Below, in pieces: positions 17,302 to 25,200 of a stretch of 25,229 bases of DNA; within the stretch, counting starts at the first letter, position 1, and every line of letters begins with the position of its first letter. The stretch lies in assembly GCA_023396615.1 (NCBI GenBank), contig JAEWVM010000086.1, positions 1-25,229 of the forward strand, read 5' to 3'. Under the pieces are notes generated by a model. That model worked only from the letters and a program-made list of their open reading frames with translations. It ran no database searches and was not told the origin of the DNA. Both the position numbers and the translations under genes were made by a program. This DNA is from Spirochaetota bacterium (GTDB lineage: Bacteria > Spirochaetota > UBA4802 > JAFGJZ01).

Positions 17302-20300
17302 TTAACTAAAGAGATCCATTATATCATCGCCTGAAAGCGACTTGAAAAATGACGCTTCTTCTGCAATCAAGTCATTGACCAGCGCGCGTTTTTTATCCTG
17401 AAGAGCTAATATTTTTTCTTCAATTGTGTCTTTAACGATCATGCGGAATGCTGTAACCTTTTTCGTCTGTCCGATGCGGTGAGCTCTGTCGACGGCCTGA
17501 GCTTCCAGCGCGGGGTTCCACCACGGATCAAATAATATGACGCAGTCGGCCGAGGTAAGATTGATTCCGACACCGCCGGCCTTTAAACTTAAAAGGAAAA
17601 TATTGATATCAGGATTATTCTGAAATTTATCAATTTCTGCGCCGCGGTTTTTTGTAGATCCGTCAATGTACGAAAACGGCAGTTTTCTCTGTTCTATTTC
17701 TTCTTTGATTATATTAAGCGATTGAACGAACTGCGAAAATATCAACACTTTGCGCCCTTCCGAGACCAAGTCATCGAGCATGTCCTTAAGCATTTCAAAT
17801 TTACATGACGAGACATTCTTAAACTGCTCTGAAGCAATAACCGGAAACAATGCTATCTGCCTTAACCTGAGAAGCGCTTCAAAAATTTCAATCGCGGATT
17901 TATCTTTTCCTTTTTCTTCAATAGTCTTTTTTATTTTTGTGCTGAATTCTTTACGCAGAGCTTCATAAGCCTTTTTCTGATCGACATCCATTTCGCTAAT
18001 AACAGTAATCTCTTCTTTTTCCGGAAGTTCTTTAGCTACCATATCCTTTTTTCTTCTCAATATAAACGGAAAGATAATCGAGCGAAGTCTTGCGGCAGCG
18101 TCCTTGTTGCCGTATTTTTCAATCGGATTGGCATAATTTTTTTTAAAGCTGTCTTTATTGCCGAGAAGACCGGGGTTCAGAATATCAAACAGAGCCCAGA
18201 GTTCACCTGTATTATTTTCAATCGGCGTGCCGCTCAAAGCCAGCCGGTGTTTTGTCCTTATTTCTTTTACAGTTTTAAATGCCTGCGATGAAGCGTTTTT
18301 GACATTCTGCGATTCATCAAGCACCATAATGCTGAATTCCATATCAGAAAAAATACTCATATCAATCCGAAGCGTATGATAGCTTGTAATAATTATATCA
18401 TTCGTAATTATTTCATCACGATCACTCTTTCTGAACTGCCCCAGATGCCGGATAAATTTTAACGAAGGAGTAAAGCGCTTAATTTCATTTTCCCAATTCG
18501 GCACTGTTGAAACAGGCACAATCAGAAGAGCCGGACGGAGTTTTTTTTCTTCCTTCATTTTTTGCAGCATAGCAAGAGTCTGCACAGTCTTTCCAAGCCC
18601 CATGTCATCGGCAAGACATCCGTTAAGCGAATGCTCGCGTAGAAAATTAAGCCAGTTATAACCTTCAGCCTGATAATCTCTCAGCTTTCCATTGAATTTC
18701 TGCGGAAGTGAATATTTTCCGATTCCGCTAACGGTTTTCAGTTTAGAATATATTGCTCTAATCTCTTCAACTTCCCGGTTTTTAGCGGATGAAGTTTCAG
18801 CGGATATCATTTCAATAGCAGGAAAATCAAGGCGGTTGATTTCAATTTCACCGCGGTTATTCATTCCGCGGTTTTGAAGCTGATTTATCTTTTCTATATC
18901 CTTCTCAGAAATATAAACATAAGAGTTCTTTGTTTTTAAGAAACCGCTTTTCAAAAGACTGTAATCTATTTCAATATCATGTTTGCTGTTTTCATCATCG
19001 ACGTATTCGGCTTTTGCGCTGAACCAGTCAATCCCCGGCTGTATTCTGAAAGCTACTTTGCCGCCCGCACTTCTGATTTTAACGCCGTCTTTCTTTAGTC
19101 TTAAATTTATATCGGCATCAAATAATTTCTTTCCGCATGAAAATAAAAAATCATGCAGATTAACAGAAATATTTATTGAATCAGTCGGCGGAGAATAACG
19201 GTAAAAAGGCTGCTGATTTTTCAACACCTCTATACCGGCTTCATTGATTACAGCTTTAATATAATTGCTGATACTGTTTTCATAATCCATGTTACGTTCA
19301 TAAACGGTAAAAGTATCGCCGGTTTGTTTCTGCACAGGATTCAGAATTATTTCCCGTCTATCATGCGGAAATTCTCTTCCATTATAATCGAAGAAAAGCT
19401 TTAAGGAACATGAATTGTAAGAATTTTCTATTTCAAGCAGCGGATTTCCGGAAGCTTTAATAACTTCGAGTTTTTCTGCCGTAAAATTTATTTTTATGTG
19501 TGATCCGGGATATTTTTGAGAATACTCCTTATAACTTTTAATTTCTCCGTAAACCGATTTGCCTGAAGTGCTTAGATGATTTTTTATAAAAGAATTCAAC
19601 TCATAATTGCCTGTGCTGTAAAAATACTTACCCGATTCATCACGGCAGACAGTTGAATAACCGTCGGATTGAATTATAGTCAAAGGCGTAATCGAAGTTT
19701 TTCCATTAATGACAACACGAAGCTCAGGAATAAACTCAGGGCAATTTTTATAGAGAGAAGCGAGCTTAAACGAAATTTCAATTCCTTTAAACGGCATAAA
19801 CTGTGTATCTGCTTTCTTGTTTGTGAAAGCATCAATAAAAGCTATTTTATTGACTCGCTTAAGATACGGGATAATTGACAAAACAGGAATTTCAATATTC
19901 TGAGCATACATCGGCATCATCAATAGAAGCTTAAGTTCATCATCGTTCAGCTGTTCGGTTATCTTGTGACGCTCATATTTTTCGGTTCGGCCGTAAGTGC
20001 CGTCTTTTTTCAAATATCTGCAGACGGGTTTTAACGCAATAAGATTAGAATCACTTTGACTGCGCCTGATTTCAAAAGCAACAGAAAATCTTTCATTCTC
20101 TTTCCGGGTTGCAAGATGTGCTTCATTCTTTAACTTATGATAATCAAAAGAAGCCGATGAATTGAGAGCTATTGTTGTTTTTCTGTCATCTGCAGGCTTT
20201 TCCGGAAGCACAGGAATTTTATCTGCATTGTAAATTTCACAAGCCCGCAGAAGAAGAGCAACTGCATGCTTGCAGTTTATTTCATAAGGACAATTGCATC

Positions 20301-20535
20301 TGCCGATACCTTTTTCCAAATCAAAGAATGTAATATACGGCTTACTCTCTGAGCCCTTCACTCTACCGGAAATATGATTCCCATATATTTCAGCATCAAT
20401 AACATATCCCAACTTATAATAATTCAAGCCTCTATCATAAATCGTCTTATCAAATAAAGACTGTATTTTTTCGGGATTTAATTCATTTATGTTTAGTTTC
20501 AATTCAGTCACCGCACAAGATTGGTTTGTCTTCAA
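17302..20535 (-). CDS. SWIM zinc-finger SNF2-family helicase-like protein
   Basis: A DNA-dependent ATPase/translocase of the Swi2/Snf2 (RapA-like) superfamily, 1077 residues, cytosolic. A SWIM zinc finger lies at 80-90 (CNCPYEINCKH; C80, C82, C88, H90). A long SNF2-associated region (about 100-600) follows. The motor has Walker A DDMGLGKT (643-650), motif II LDESQN (739-744; DESQ instead of DEAH), motif III LALSGTPIEN (765-774) and motif VI DRAHRIGQ (1016-1023). The start is not ATG: in-frame TAA lies two codons before a TTG at 20535. A second TTG at 20502 has a better GGTGA site and would trim 11 residues. Such proteins are widespread and most have no defined role; remodelling of DNA-protein complexes is inferred. 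Confidence 0.92.
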   Translation of the reverse strand: MKTNQSCAVTELKLNINELNPEKIQSLFDKTIYDRGLNYYKLGYVIDAEIYGNHISGRVKGSESKPYITFFDLEKGIGRCNCPYEINCKHAVALLLRACEIYNADKIPVLPEKPADDRKTTIALNSSASFDYHKLKNEAHLATRKENERFSVAFEIRRSQSDSNLIALKPVCRYLKKDGTYGRTEKYERHKITEQLNDDELKLLLMMPMYAQNIEIPVLSIIPYLKRVNKIAFIDAFTNKKADTQFMPFKGIEISFKLASLYKNCPEFIPELRVVINGKTSITPLTIIQSDGYSTVCRDESGKYFYSTGNYELNSFIKNHLSTSGKSVYGEIKSYKEYSQKYPGSHIKINFTAEKLEVIKASGNPLLEIENSYNSCSLKLFFDYNGREFPHDRREIILNPVQKQTGDTFTVYERNMDYENSISNYIKAVINEAGIEVLKNQQPFYRYSPPTDSINISVNLHDFLFSCGKKLFDADINLRLKKDGVKIRSAGGKVAFRIQPGIDWFSAKAEYVDDENSKHDIEIDYSLLKSGFLKTKNSYVYISEKDIEKINQLQNRGMNNRGEIEINRLDFPAIEMISAETSSAKNREVEEIRAIYSKLKTVSGIGKYSLPQKFNGKLRDYQAEGYNWLNFLREHSLNGCLADDMGLGKTVQTLAMLQKMKEEKKLRPALLIVPVSTVPNWENEIKRFTPSLKFIRHLGQFRKSDRDEIITNDIIITSYHTLRIDMSIFSDMEFSIMVLDESQNVKNASSQAFKTVKEIRTKHRLALSGTPIENNTGELWALFDILNPGLLGNKDSFKKNYANPIEKYGNKDAAARLRSIIFPFILRRKKDMVAKELPEKEEITVISEMDVDQKKAYEALRKEFSTKIKKTIEEKGKDKSAIEIFEALLRLRQIALFPVIASEQFKNVSSCKFEMLKDMLDDLVSEGRKVLIFSQFVQSLNIIKEEIEQRKLPFSYIDGSTKNRGAEIDKFQNNPDINIFLLSLKAGGVGINLTSADCVILFDPWWNPALEAQAVDRAHRIGQTKKVTAFRMIVKDTIEEKILALQDKKRALVNDLIAEEASFFKSLSGDDIMDLFS

Positions 20536-20544
20536 TCTTTAAAA

Positions 20545-20703
20545 TTATTTCATAATGTCAATAGATTCATTTTGAATTATTTCATCTTCGTTCAATGCAA
20601 AAATGTCAAACATTACAGCGACGGCGTCACCGCAATACGCCGACTTGATTATAAACGGCAGGAAACCTGACAATAATCCAACGGCAACAATACGGATTTC
20701 ATT
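20545..20703 (-). pseudogene. Scrap of an unidentified gene (C-terminal end)
   Basis: A 52-codon open frame reads RIVAVGLLSGFLPFIIKSA, then YCGDAVAVMFDIFALNEDE, and ends IDIMK before TAA. It looks protein-like, with a hydrophobic stretch and then an acidic tail, but it has no upstream ATG or ribosome site and is preceded by a stop. Its upstream end overlaps the end of the RHH antitoxin gene by a few bases. I do not recognise the family. It may be the 3' end of a gene cut by insertion of the TA module, or chance. Confidence 0.35.
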
Positions 20704-20911
20704 TCATTAATTCATCAAAAGTTACAAACCTCGTTTTTTTATTTTTTGATTTTTCCTCAAAAGATTCAATGATTTCCTTGTCTTTCATGTCTTCATACAA
20801 TTCAAACAATGATTTTTTAAGAAGAGTTGATGAATCACAATGAAATTGATTTTTCAAATAGTTTAAAACTCTTTCTTCATTTTCGTTTAATCTAATTGAT
20901 GTTACTGCCAT
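20699..20911 (-). CDS. RHH antitoxin, second gene of a reversed TA pair
   Basis: A 70-residue ribbon-helix-helix protein. The N-terminal strand VTSIRLNENEE and two helices (ERVLNYLKNQ and SSTLLKKSLFELYEDM) form the DNA-binding fold of the CopG/DUF6290 or RelB type. The charged C-terminus (EEKSKNKKTRFVTFDELMK) would bind the toxin. Its ATG lies inside the last codons of the upstream RelE toxin gene (10-bp overlap), so expression depends on translation of the toxin. Here the toxin gene comes first, unlike most RelBE pairs. Confidence 0.85.
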   Translation of the reverse strand: MAVTSIRLNENEERVLNYLKNQFHCDSSTLLKKSLFELYEDMKDKEIIESFEEKSKNKKTRFVTFDELMK

Positions 20912-21171
20912 AAATCATAAACCTCTTCTCTTTTACCTATATAGATAACATAGATATCATTATCATCGAAATAAAATATAGCTCTGAATTTACCTTTTCT
21001 CAATCTGAAATATTTTCTATCATAATTGCCTCTCATTTGCTTGATATCAAAAAGAGAGAGATCTTTTGTCAGATCAATTGACAAAAAAGCGTTATGCAAT
21101 AAACGTAATACTTCTTTAGGGACATCACCCTTAGAAACTATTTTCTGAACTTCAGTACTATAATAGATCAC
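20902..21171 (-). CDS. RelE family toxin, first gene of a reversed TA pair
   Basis: An 89-residue RelE-like toxin, cytosolic; family members cleave mRNA at the ribosome. Visible parts are the helical N-terminus (TEVQKIVSKGDVPKEVLRLLHNAF) and the conserved basic core KQMRGNYDRKYFRLRKGKFRAIFYF (44-68). The ending YVIYIGKREEVYDLW is typical of the family. The start codon is GTG at 21171, and an ATG four bases further upstream is out of frame. A good sigma-70-like promoter ends seven bases before the GTG, so the transcript may have no leader. The downstream RHH gene overlaps it by 10 bp. It is unrelated at sequence level to the ParE toxin at 14826-15173. Confidence 0.85.
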   Translation of the reverse strand: MIYYSTEVQKIVSKGDVPKEVLRLLHNAFLSIDLTKDLSLFDIKQMRGNYDRKYFRLRKGKFRAIFYFDDNDIYVIYIGKREEVYDLWQ

Positions 21172-21177
21172 GTAAAC

Positions 21178-21206
21178 ATTGTACTACAATAATGATATCA
21201 AGTCAA
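21178..21206 (-). promoter_or_regulatory. Promoter and operator-like palindrome of the RelE-RHH operon
   Basis: On the minus strand TTGACT (21201-21206), 17 bp, then TACAAT (21178-21183). The -10 is one arm of a perfect 13-bp palindrome ATTGTA-C-TACAAT (21178-21190), and TGATATCA lies in the spacer (21193-21200). Both are candidate antitoxin-binding sites. Transcription starting about seven bases past the -10 falls on the GTG start codon (21171). Confidence 0.65.
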
Positions 21207-21384
21207 TTCATTTTTTGATTTTCACATAACTCATCGAAAGTAATATAAACGGCAAATATTCAGCAACGAAGATATTTACTATTTCGCGAGCTTTTTCAAA
21301 GTATTAGAATGCTTTTTGTTGATTTTATCCAAAGAAGATGAGAGCCGTACAAGATGATTCGGTTCGCGTGCTTGCATCTATTTT

Positions 21385-21410
21385 TAAAGACGCAAGATCT
21401 TGCGTCTTTA
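21385..21410. repeat. 26-bp perfect palindrome, REP-like
   Basis: A perfect palindrome with AGACGC/GCGTCT inner arms and an A-run on the left and T-run on the right. It lies 1.5 kb from the palindrome inside the Y1 transposase gene, which also has AGACGC/GCGTCT arms. Possible roles are a REP element or a terminator. The flanking stretches 21207-21384 and 21411-21471 hold no gene I can support. Confidence 0.65.
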
Positions 21411-21471
21411 CGTAAGACACTTTTACTTTTCGACGGAGTCTATACCCGTACTGTCGGAACAATAAAATCTA

Positions 21472-21792
21472 TTACATCGGCAAATCCAAAGGTAGAACAC
21501 AAAGAGATAATTCTTTTTCGCCTGCTAAGCAATAAGTATATTTCTGGATCTTCGTAAAATCTTTATGTTCAGGATACACAAGGAACAGCCTTACTTCATG
21601 TTCAGAATCTGAAGGAAGCACCATCGCATAAGAAAGCAGTAGATACAAATCTCCCTGCGAAATACCGGACTTGCCGTCGGGATCATTTTCACTTTTTTAT
21701 ATTTTCACACAGCAAGAATTTATCTTTTCTAAACACGGCGCATCTTTTGATAAAAACACATAATCTCTTTCCAATGTCATCATCAGTTTCAT
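21472..21792 (-). pseudogene. McrC-like restriction component, broken remnant
   Basis: After an in-frame TAA (21697-21699) the minus strand reads KSENDPDGKSGISQGDLYLL, then LSYAMVLPSDSEHEVRLFLVYP, and ends PLDLPM before TAA at 21472-21474. The GISQxDLYxLLxYA element followed by a hydrophobic strand and YP is the signature of the McrC C-terminal nuclease part (McrBC 5-methylcytosine restriction). Only about 75 codons are left. The preceding 31-codon leader (MKLMMTLERDYVFLSKD...) begins on the stop of the SH3b gene (ATGA) and may be chance. No McrB ATPase is present. I infer a decayed defence gene. Confidence 0.6.
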
Positions 21793-22613
21793 TTGCTTTT
21801 AACTAATTTATTATTCTCCAAGACATATCTAATAGTTTCATTCTTAATTGTGATGTCTTTGTTTTTTTCTTCGCTATATTTTGTAATTATATTGCGAAAA
21901 ATGATAAAGTTTTCCATTCCGTCTTTTTCTTTCGGGAAAATATACTTTTCATATGATGAACCGACACCGCCCTCTCCTCTAAAATTTTCAACTGCCATTA
22001 AGAATAACTGATCATTATTGATAATTATAATGTTTCTATTGTTACTTTCATAAGAAGACATTGCTAATAATTTCGAATTCAGAGATACCTTGATAACAGC
22101 TTGAATTGATTTATAACCCAAATTATCATAAAGATTCATTTCCAAATCCGGAATCTCCGAAGGTTTGGCGAAATAATTGATAACGAATGAAACATTCGAA
22201 ATAACCTTTTGATTCGAAATTAATTTAACACCAGATATAAACCCTTCATTTTCCTTAAAACTGAATATCCCAAGAATTAATAAATTATTATTATAAATCT
22301 CACTTTTTTGAGACAGTAAACCGCCCCAGATATAACCTTGTTTCATTTGAGAATTTTGTTCATATTTAACTTTATACCAAAAATCATTGAACCCGTTTAA
22401 CATATAGCTTTCGTTTGTTTTCTCAACAATATACATTTTATGACCGACAGGCAAGGCATCCTGAATTTTTGAATCAATCTGAGGATTAACCCGAACTCTG
22501 GCAACATCAACAAAAACGTATCTGATATCACCTTGATACTCACTAATTGATTGAGAAAAACTAAAACCGAAAAGCGAGAGAGACATTGAGAAAAGCATAA
22601 GTATTTTTTTCAT
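21789..22613 (-). CDS. Exported SH3b-domain protein
   Basis: A secreted protein of 274 residues. The signal peptide (MKKILMLFSMSLSLFGFSFSQ) is followed by an SH3b domain (about 32-101, RVRVNPQIDSKIQDALPVG ... WYKVKYEQNSQMKQGYIWGG) and an unassigned beta-rich domain. I chose the ATG at 22613 because CGGAGA precedes it at good spacing and it directly begins a signal peptide. A longer frame from 22682 would add 23 polar residues. It is the third SH3b exported protein in the window. The stop overlaps the McrC-like remnant. Function unknown. Confidence 0.85.
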   Translation of the reverse strand: MKKILMLFSMSLSLFGFSFSQSISEYQGDIRYVFVDVARVRVNPQIDSKIQDALPVGHKMYIVEKTNESYMLNGFNDFWYKVKYEQNSQMKQGYIWGGLLSQKSEIYNNNLLILGIFSFKENEGFISGVKLISNQKVISNVSFVINYFAKPSEIPDLEMNLYDNLGYKSIQAVIKVSLNSKLLAMSSYESNNRNIIIINNDQLFLMAVENFRGEGGVGSSYEKYIFPKEKDGMENFIIFRNIITKYSEEKNKDITIKNETIRYVLENNKLVKSK

Positions 22614-22693
22614 AAGATCTCCGAATAATATTTTAGTAAACGTAAGGCTGCAAACGAAGAAGGGAGAATGGTTATTTTTCATTGTGAATCCGT

Positions 22694-23221
22694 TTAATTT
22701 ATCTCATACAAATCATCTGTCGACCAATTAACAGGATTTTCAATAATGTATTTTTCTATTCTGTGTAATTCATCATTATTGCGGATTATATGGTCATGGA
22801 AACGTGCCTGCCATGAAAAATCAGGTAATAATTTTCGAATGTTGATGGTGCACGCGCGTTTGTATTGATTAATAATAACCCCCAGGCTGCCGGATTTCCA
22901 ATTCGTATTTGTTCCCGGCGTACAGACGCCCAATTTGGGCGTCTGTACGCCGGGAACGATTGATATAATACCGTGAACGTGATTCGGCATGATAATCCAT
23001 TCACCCAAAACCGCAAATTGAAAATGATTAGGTATTTCTGCCCAGCATTCATCGGCAATTTTACCAATTTCTGATAACACCATTTTACAATCACGAATAT
23101 TTCCAAAATAATGTTTACGATTTCCGGTGCAGATGGTGACAAAATAATATGCTGCTGAAGAATAATCCCAATTCTTTAATCTCGCTGATTCAACGCGGTA
23201 TTTATTTTTAAACAATGTCAT
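22694..23221 (-). CDS. REP-associated tyrosine (Y1) transposase
   Basis: An HUH single-strand transposase of the RAYT/IS200-like class, 175 residues. Markers are YYFVTICTGNR (25-35), the HUH metal site MPNHVHGI (H81 and H83), the region LGVIINQYKRACT (113-125) with the nucleophile Y120, and the typical RAYT tail WQARFHDHIIRNNDELHRIEKYI (137-159) followed by NPVNW. Family members process hairpin (REP) DNA as single strands. Residues 89-103, between the HUH motif and the LGVI helix, are encoded by a 47-bp palindrome, an odd insertion in the reading frame. The gene is intact with no frameshift. Its start ATG has no strong Shine-Dalgarno. Confidence 0.92.
   Translation of the reverse strand: MTLFKNKYRVESARLKNWDYSSAAYYFVTICTGNRKHYFGNIRDCKMVLSEIGKIADECWAEIPNHFQFAVLGEWIIMPNHVHGIISIVPGVQTPKLGVCTPGTNTNWKSGSLGVIINQYKRACTINIRKLLPDFSWQARFHDHIIRNNDELHRIEKYIIENPVNWSTDDLYEIN
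22911..22957. repeat. 47-bp palindrome inside the transposase gene
   Basis: Two perfect 23-base arms (22911-22933 and 22935-22957) around a single central base. It is GC-rich against an AT-rich gene and encodes VPGVQTPKLGVCTPGT. It shares inner AGACGC/GCGTCT arms with the intergenic palindrome at 21385-21410. Confidence 0.9.
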
Positions 23222-23267
23222 TTGACCGAACCTTCAGAAATGATTTCGTCTTCATTCCTTAACCCCG

Positions 23268-23343
23268 ACCTGCTTCGACTACGCTCAGCGCATCGCCTAT
23301 TATGCTGTAGCACAGGCATTGCACCAAGCTTGTCGAAATGACG
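23268..23343. repeat. REP/MITE-like non-coding scrap beside the transposase gene
   Basis: This GC-rich stretch has imperfect inverted ends: CTTCGACTACGCTCAGCGC on the left and GCTTGTCGAAATGACGCAC on the right share TTCGAC/GTCGAA. Sequences of this type are common dispersed repeats in low-GC diderms. It sits 47 bp upstream of the RAYT start and 16 bp downstream of the methyltransferase stop. Confidence 0.45.
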
Positions 23344-23358
23344 CACATAGGCGGTCTT

Positions 23359-25200
23359 TTAAAACACAATCTTCACATCCTCTTTATAGTTCTGCAAAGT
23401 TCCGTTAAGGCTCGCAGTCCAACCGTCAATGAATACTTTGCCGTTTTTAATAGCGTTAGAATAATCATCGCTGGTTATTTTTTCGCTGTTGGTTATGTAA
23501 TAATGGTTTCCGATTTTATAAATGCTGTCTTTTACTACTACTTCGGGCACTTGTGTCGGCTCGTCTAAACCGACGGTAAAAATCATATTGTAAATACGGC
23601 TTAAAGCATCAGACTCATTAAAACTGATAGAAATCTGACCTTTGTCATCCGCTTCTAATTTTGGCGCAATAACACTGTCAAAAACCTTAAAGCCGATATC
23701 AGGCACTTGTCTTTTTCCGTCAAATAAATCCGGCTTGCTGTTTTCGTCTTCAAGTTCTTTGGCAATTTTTTCGCCTGCCCGTTTTAAACGTTCAATGGTA
23801 ATGCTTGAAATTACAGGTGGTAATTTATTGTCAGTACAAAACTTATAAGCTGATTTATCTTCTTTGATTGGCTCGTCTATTTGGCACAAAATGAATTTAC
23901 GATTGCCGCCGTCTTCAGCATTGAGCTGCATTACTGCGTGGGCGGTTGAGCCGGAACCTGCGAAATAATCTAGAACAATATCATTATCTGAGGTTACTTG
24001 TGAAAGTAAAACCGTTAGAAGAGAAACAGGTTTTGAAAAATCGAAAACATTTCCACCTAAAATTTCCTGAATTATCCTTGTAGCTTCAGAATTAAATCCA
24101 ACTTTTTCTAACATTAATGATGAAAATGGATTACTAGTGCTTTTAAGCTCATTTTGAAAACGCTTTTGCATTGGACGTTTTGTGGTATCTTTTGGGAAAA
24201 TTATTCTTCCTTCGCTAATCATTTTCGCCATTGATGCAGGGATAAATGCCCACACACGATTCGGATTATATGGATATACTTTGCCAGTAGATGGATCAAT
24301 CAAATCATAAGCTTGATTAGGCCTCATAGACGCATTCATACCTACAGTCAAATTATCAGCCATCCAAGGACCTCTGGGATCATTATCAGGATTAGAATAT
24401 TTTTCGAATTTCTTTTGTTCGCCAATGAAACAGTTGCCTAAATTTCGTTGATAACAAACAACATATTCGTGATCAGATGAAACATTATTATCAGCTAGGG
24501 CAGACATAACACGTCTCTGCCAAATAAATTGCGCAATAAAATTCTCCTCCCCGAACACATCATCACAAAGTAGTTTTAAGTTTGCTTGCTCATTATCATC
24601 AATGCTTATAAAAATGACTCCATCTTTGCTTAATAAATCTCTTGCCAGCAATAACCGAGGATACATAAAAGCAAGCCAACCATTGTGGCTCTTTTTTGTT
24701 TTAAAACTAAAGTCCATCCGGGCAAAATCGCTTTCGCTCAAATTTGCCAAACCTAAAACTTCTGCTTCTTCTTTATCAAATTTATCAGGATAAACAAATT
24801 CATCATTTGCTGTATTATACGGCGGATCTATGTATATGCATTTTATCTGACCTTTGTAATGGTTTTTCAGGATTTTCAAACTGTCTAAATTATCGCCTTT
24901 TAACACCAAGTTTTGTGTCGTGTCGATATTTTTACTCATTGCGGCATTTAGACGTAATTCTTTTTCAGTCTTTTGATAATATTTTCCTCTGGCAAAGTTT
25001 CTGCCTACAAAATTTAAGCCGTAACCGTTAACCTTTTCGTCAACTGGCAATCCGGCAACAGCTTTGAGTTCATTAAGATTTATTTCATTGTCTTTTAACA
25101 CGCTTGGATAATGTTCTTTCAGAAAATTCAATAATTTGTTTTCGCTGTCTTTAGAGCCGGCAACGGTATATCCCGCTTGTATAAATTCCTGTTCTTTCAT
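23359..25200 (-). CDS. Type III restriction-modification Mod-like adenine methyltransferase
   Basis: Transfers methyl from S-adenosylmethionine to the N6 of adenine in a specific DNA site; 613 residues, cytosolic. The order is catalytic motif IV first (DPPYNT, 125-130) and the S-adenosylmethionine-binding motif I later (FAGSGST, 413-419), which is the beta class used by type III Mod subunits. The region between (about 210-400) should hold the target-recognition domain. The N-terminus EFIQAGYTVAGSKDSENKLLNFLKEH is typical of Mod proteins. GGAG and GAG lie upstream of the ATG, and an in-frame stop precedes it. In type III systems the Res helicase-nuclease follows Mod; here a REP-like scrap and a transposase follow, so Res is missing on this side. 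Confidence 0.9.
   Translation of the reverse strand: MKEQEFIQAGYTVAGSKDSENKLLNFLKEHYPSVLKDNEINLNELKAVAGLPVDEKVNGYGLNFVGRNFARGKYYQKTEKELRLNAAMSKNIDTTQNLVLKGDNLDSLKILKNHYKGQIKCIYIDPPYNTANDEFVYPDKFDKEEAEVLGLANLSESDFARMDFSFKTKKSHNGWLAFMYPRLLLARDLLSKDGVIFISIDDNEQANLKLLCDDVFGEENFIAQFIWQRRVMSALADNNVSSDHEYVVCYQRNLGNCFIGEQKKFEKYSNPDNDPRGPWMADNLTVGMNASMRPNQAYDLIDPSTGKVYPYNPNRVWAFIPASMAKMISEGRIIFPKDTTKRPMQKRFQNELKSTSNPFSSLMLEKVGFNSEATRIIQEILGGNVFDFSKPVSLLTVLLSQVTSDNDIVLDYFAGSGSTAHAVMQLNAEDGGNRKFILCQIDEPIKEDKSAYKFCTDNKLPPVISSITIERLKRAGEKIAKELEDENSKPDLFDGKRQVPDIGFKVFDSVIAPKLEADDKGQISISFNESDALSRIYNMIFTVGLDEPTQVPEVVVKDSIYKIGNHYYITNSEKITSDDYSNAIKNGKVFIDGWTASLNGTLQNYKEDVKIVF

Noticed and set aside
21207..21384. 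Minus-strand frame reading FEKAREIVNIFVAEYLPF as a gene remnant
   Set aside because: Only about 30 codons between stops and no family recognised; too short to support.
21354..21557. Plus-strand open frame of 67 codons across the 26-bp palindrome
   Set aside because: Its sequence is explained by the palindrome and the antisense McrC-like remnant; no Shine-Dalgarno or recognisable domain.
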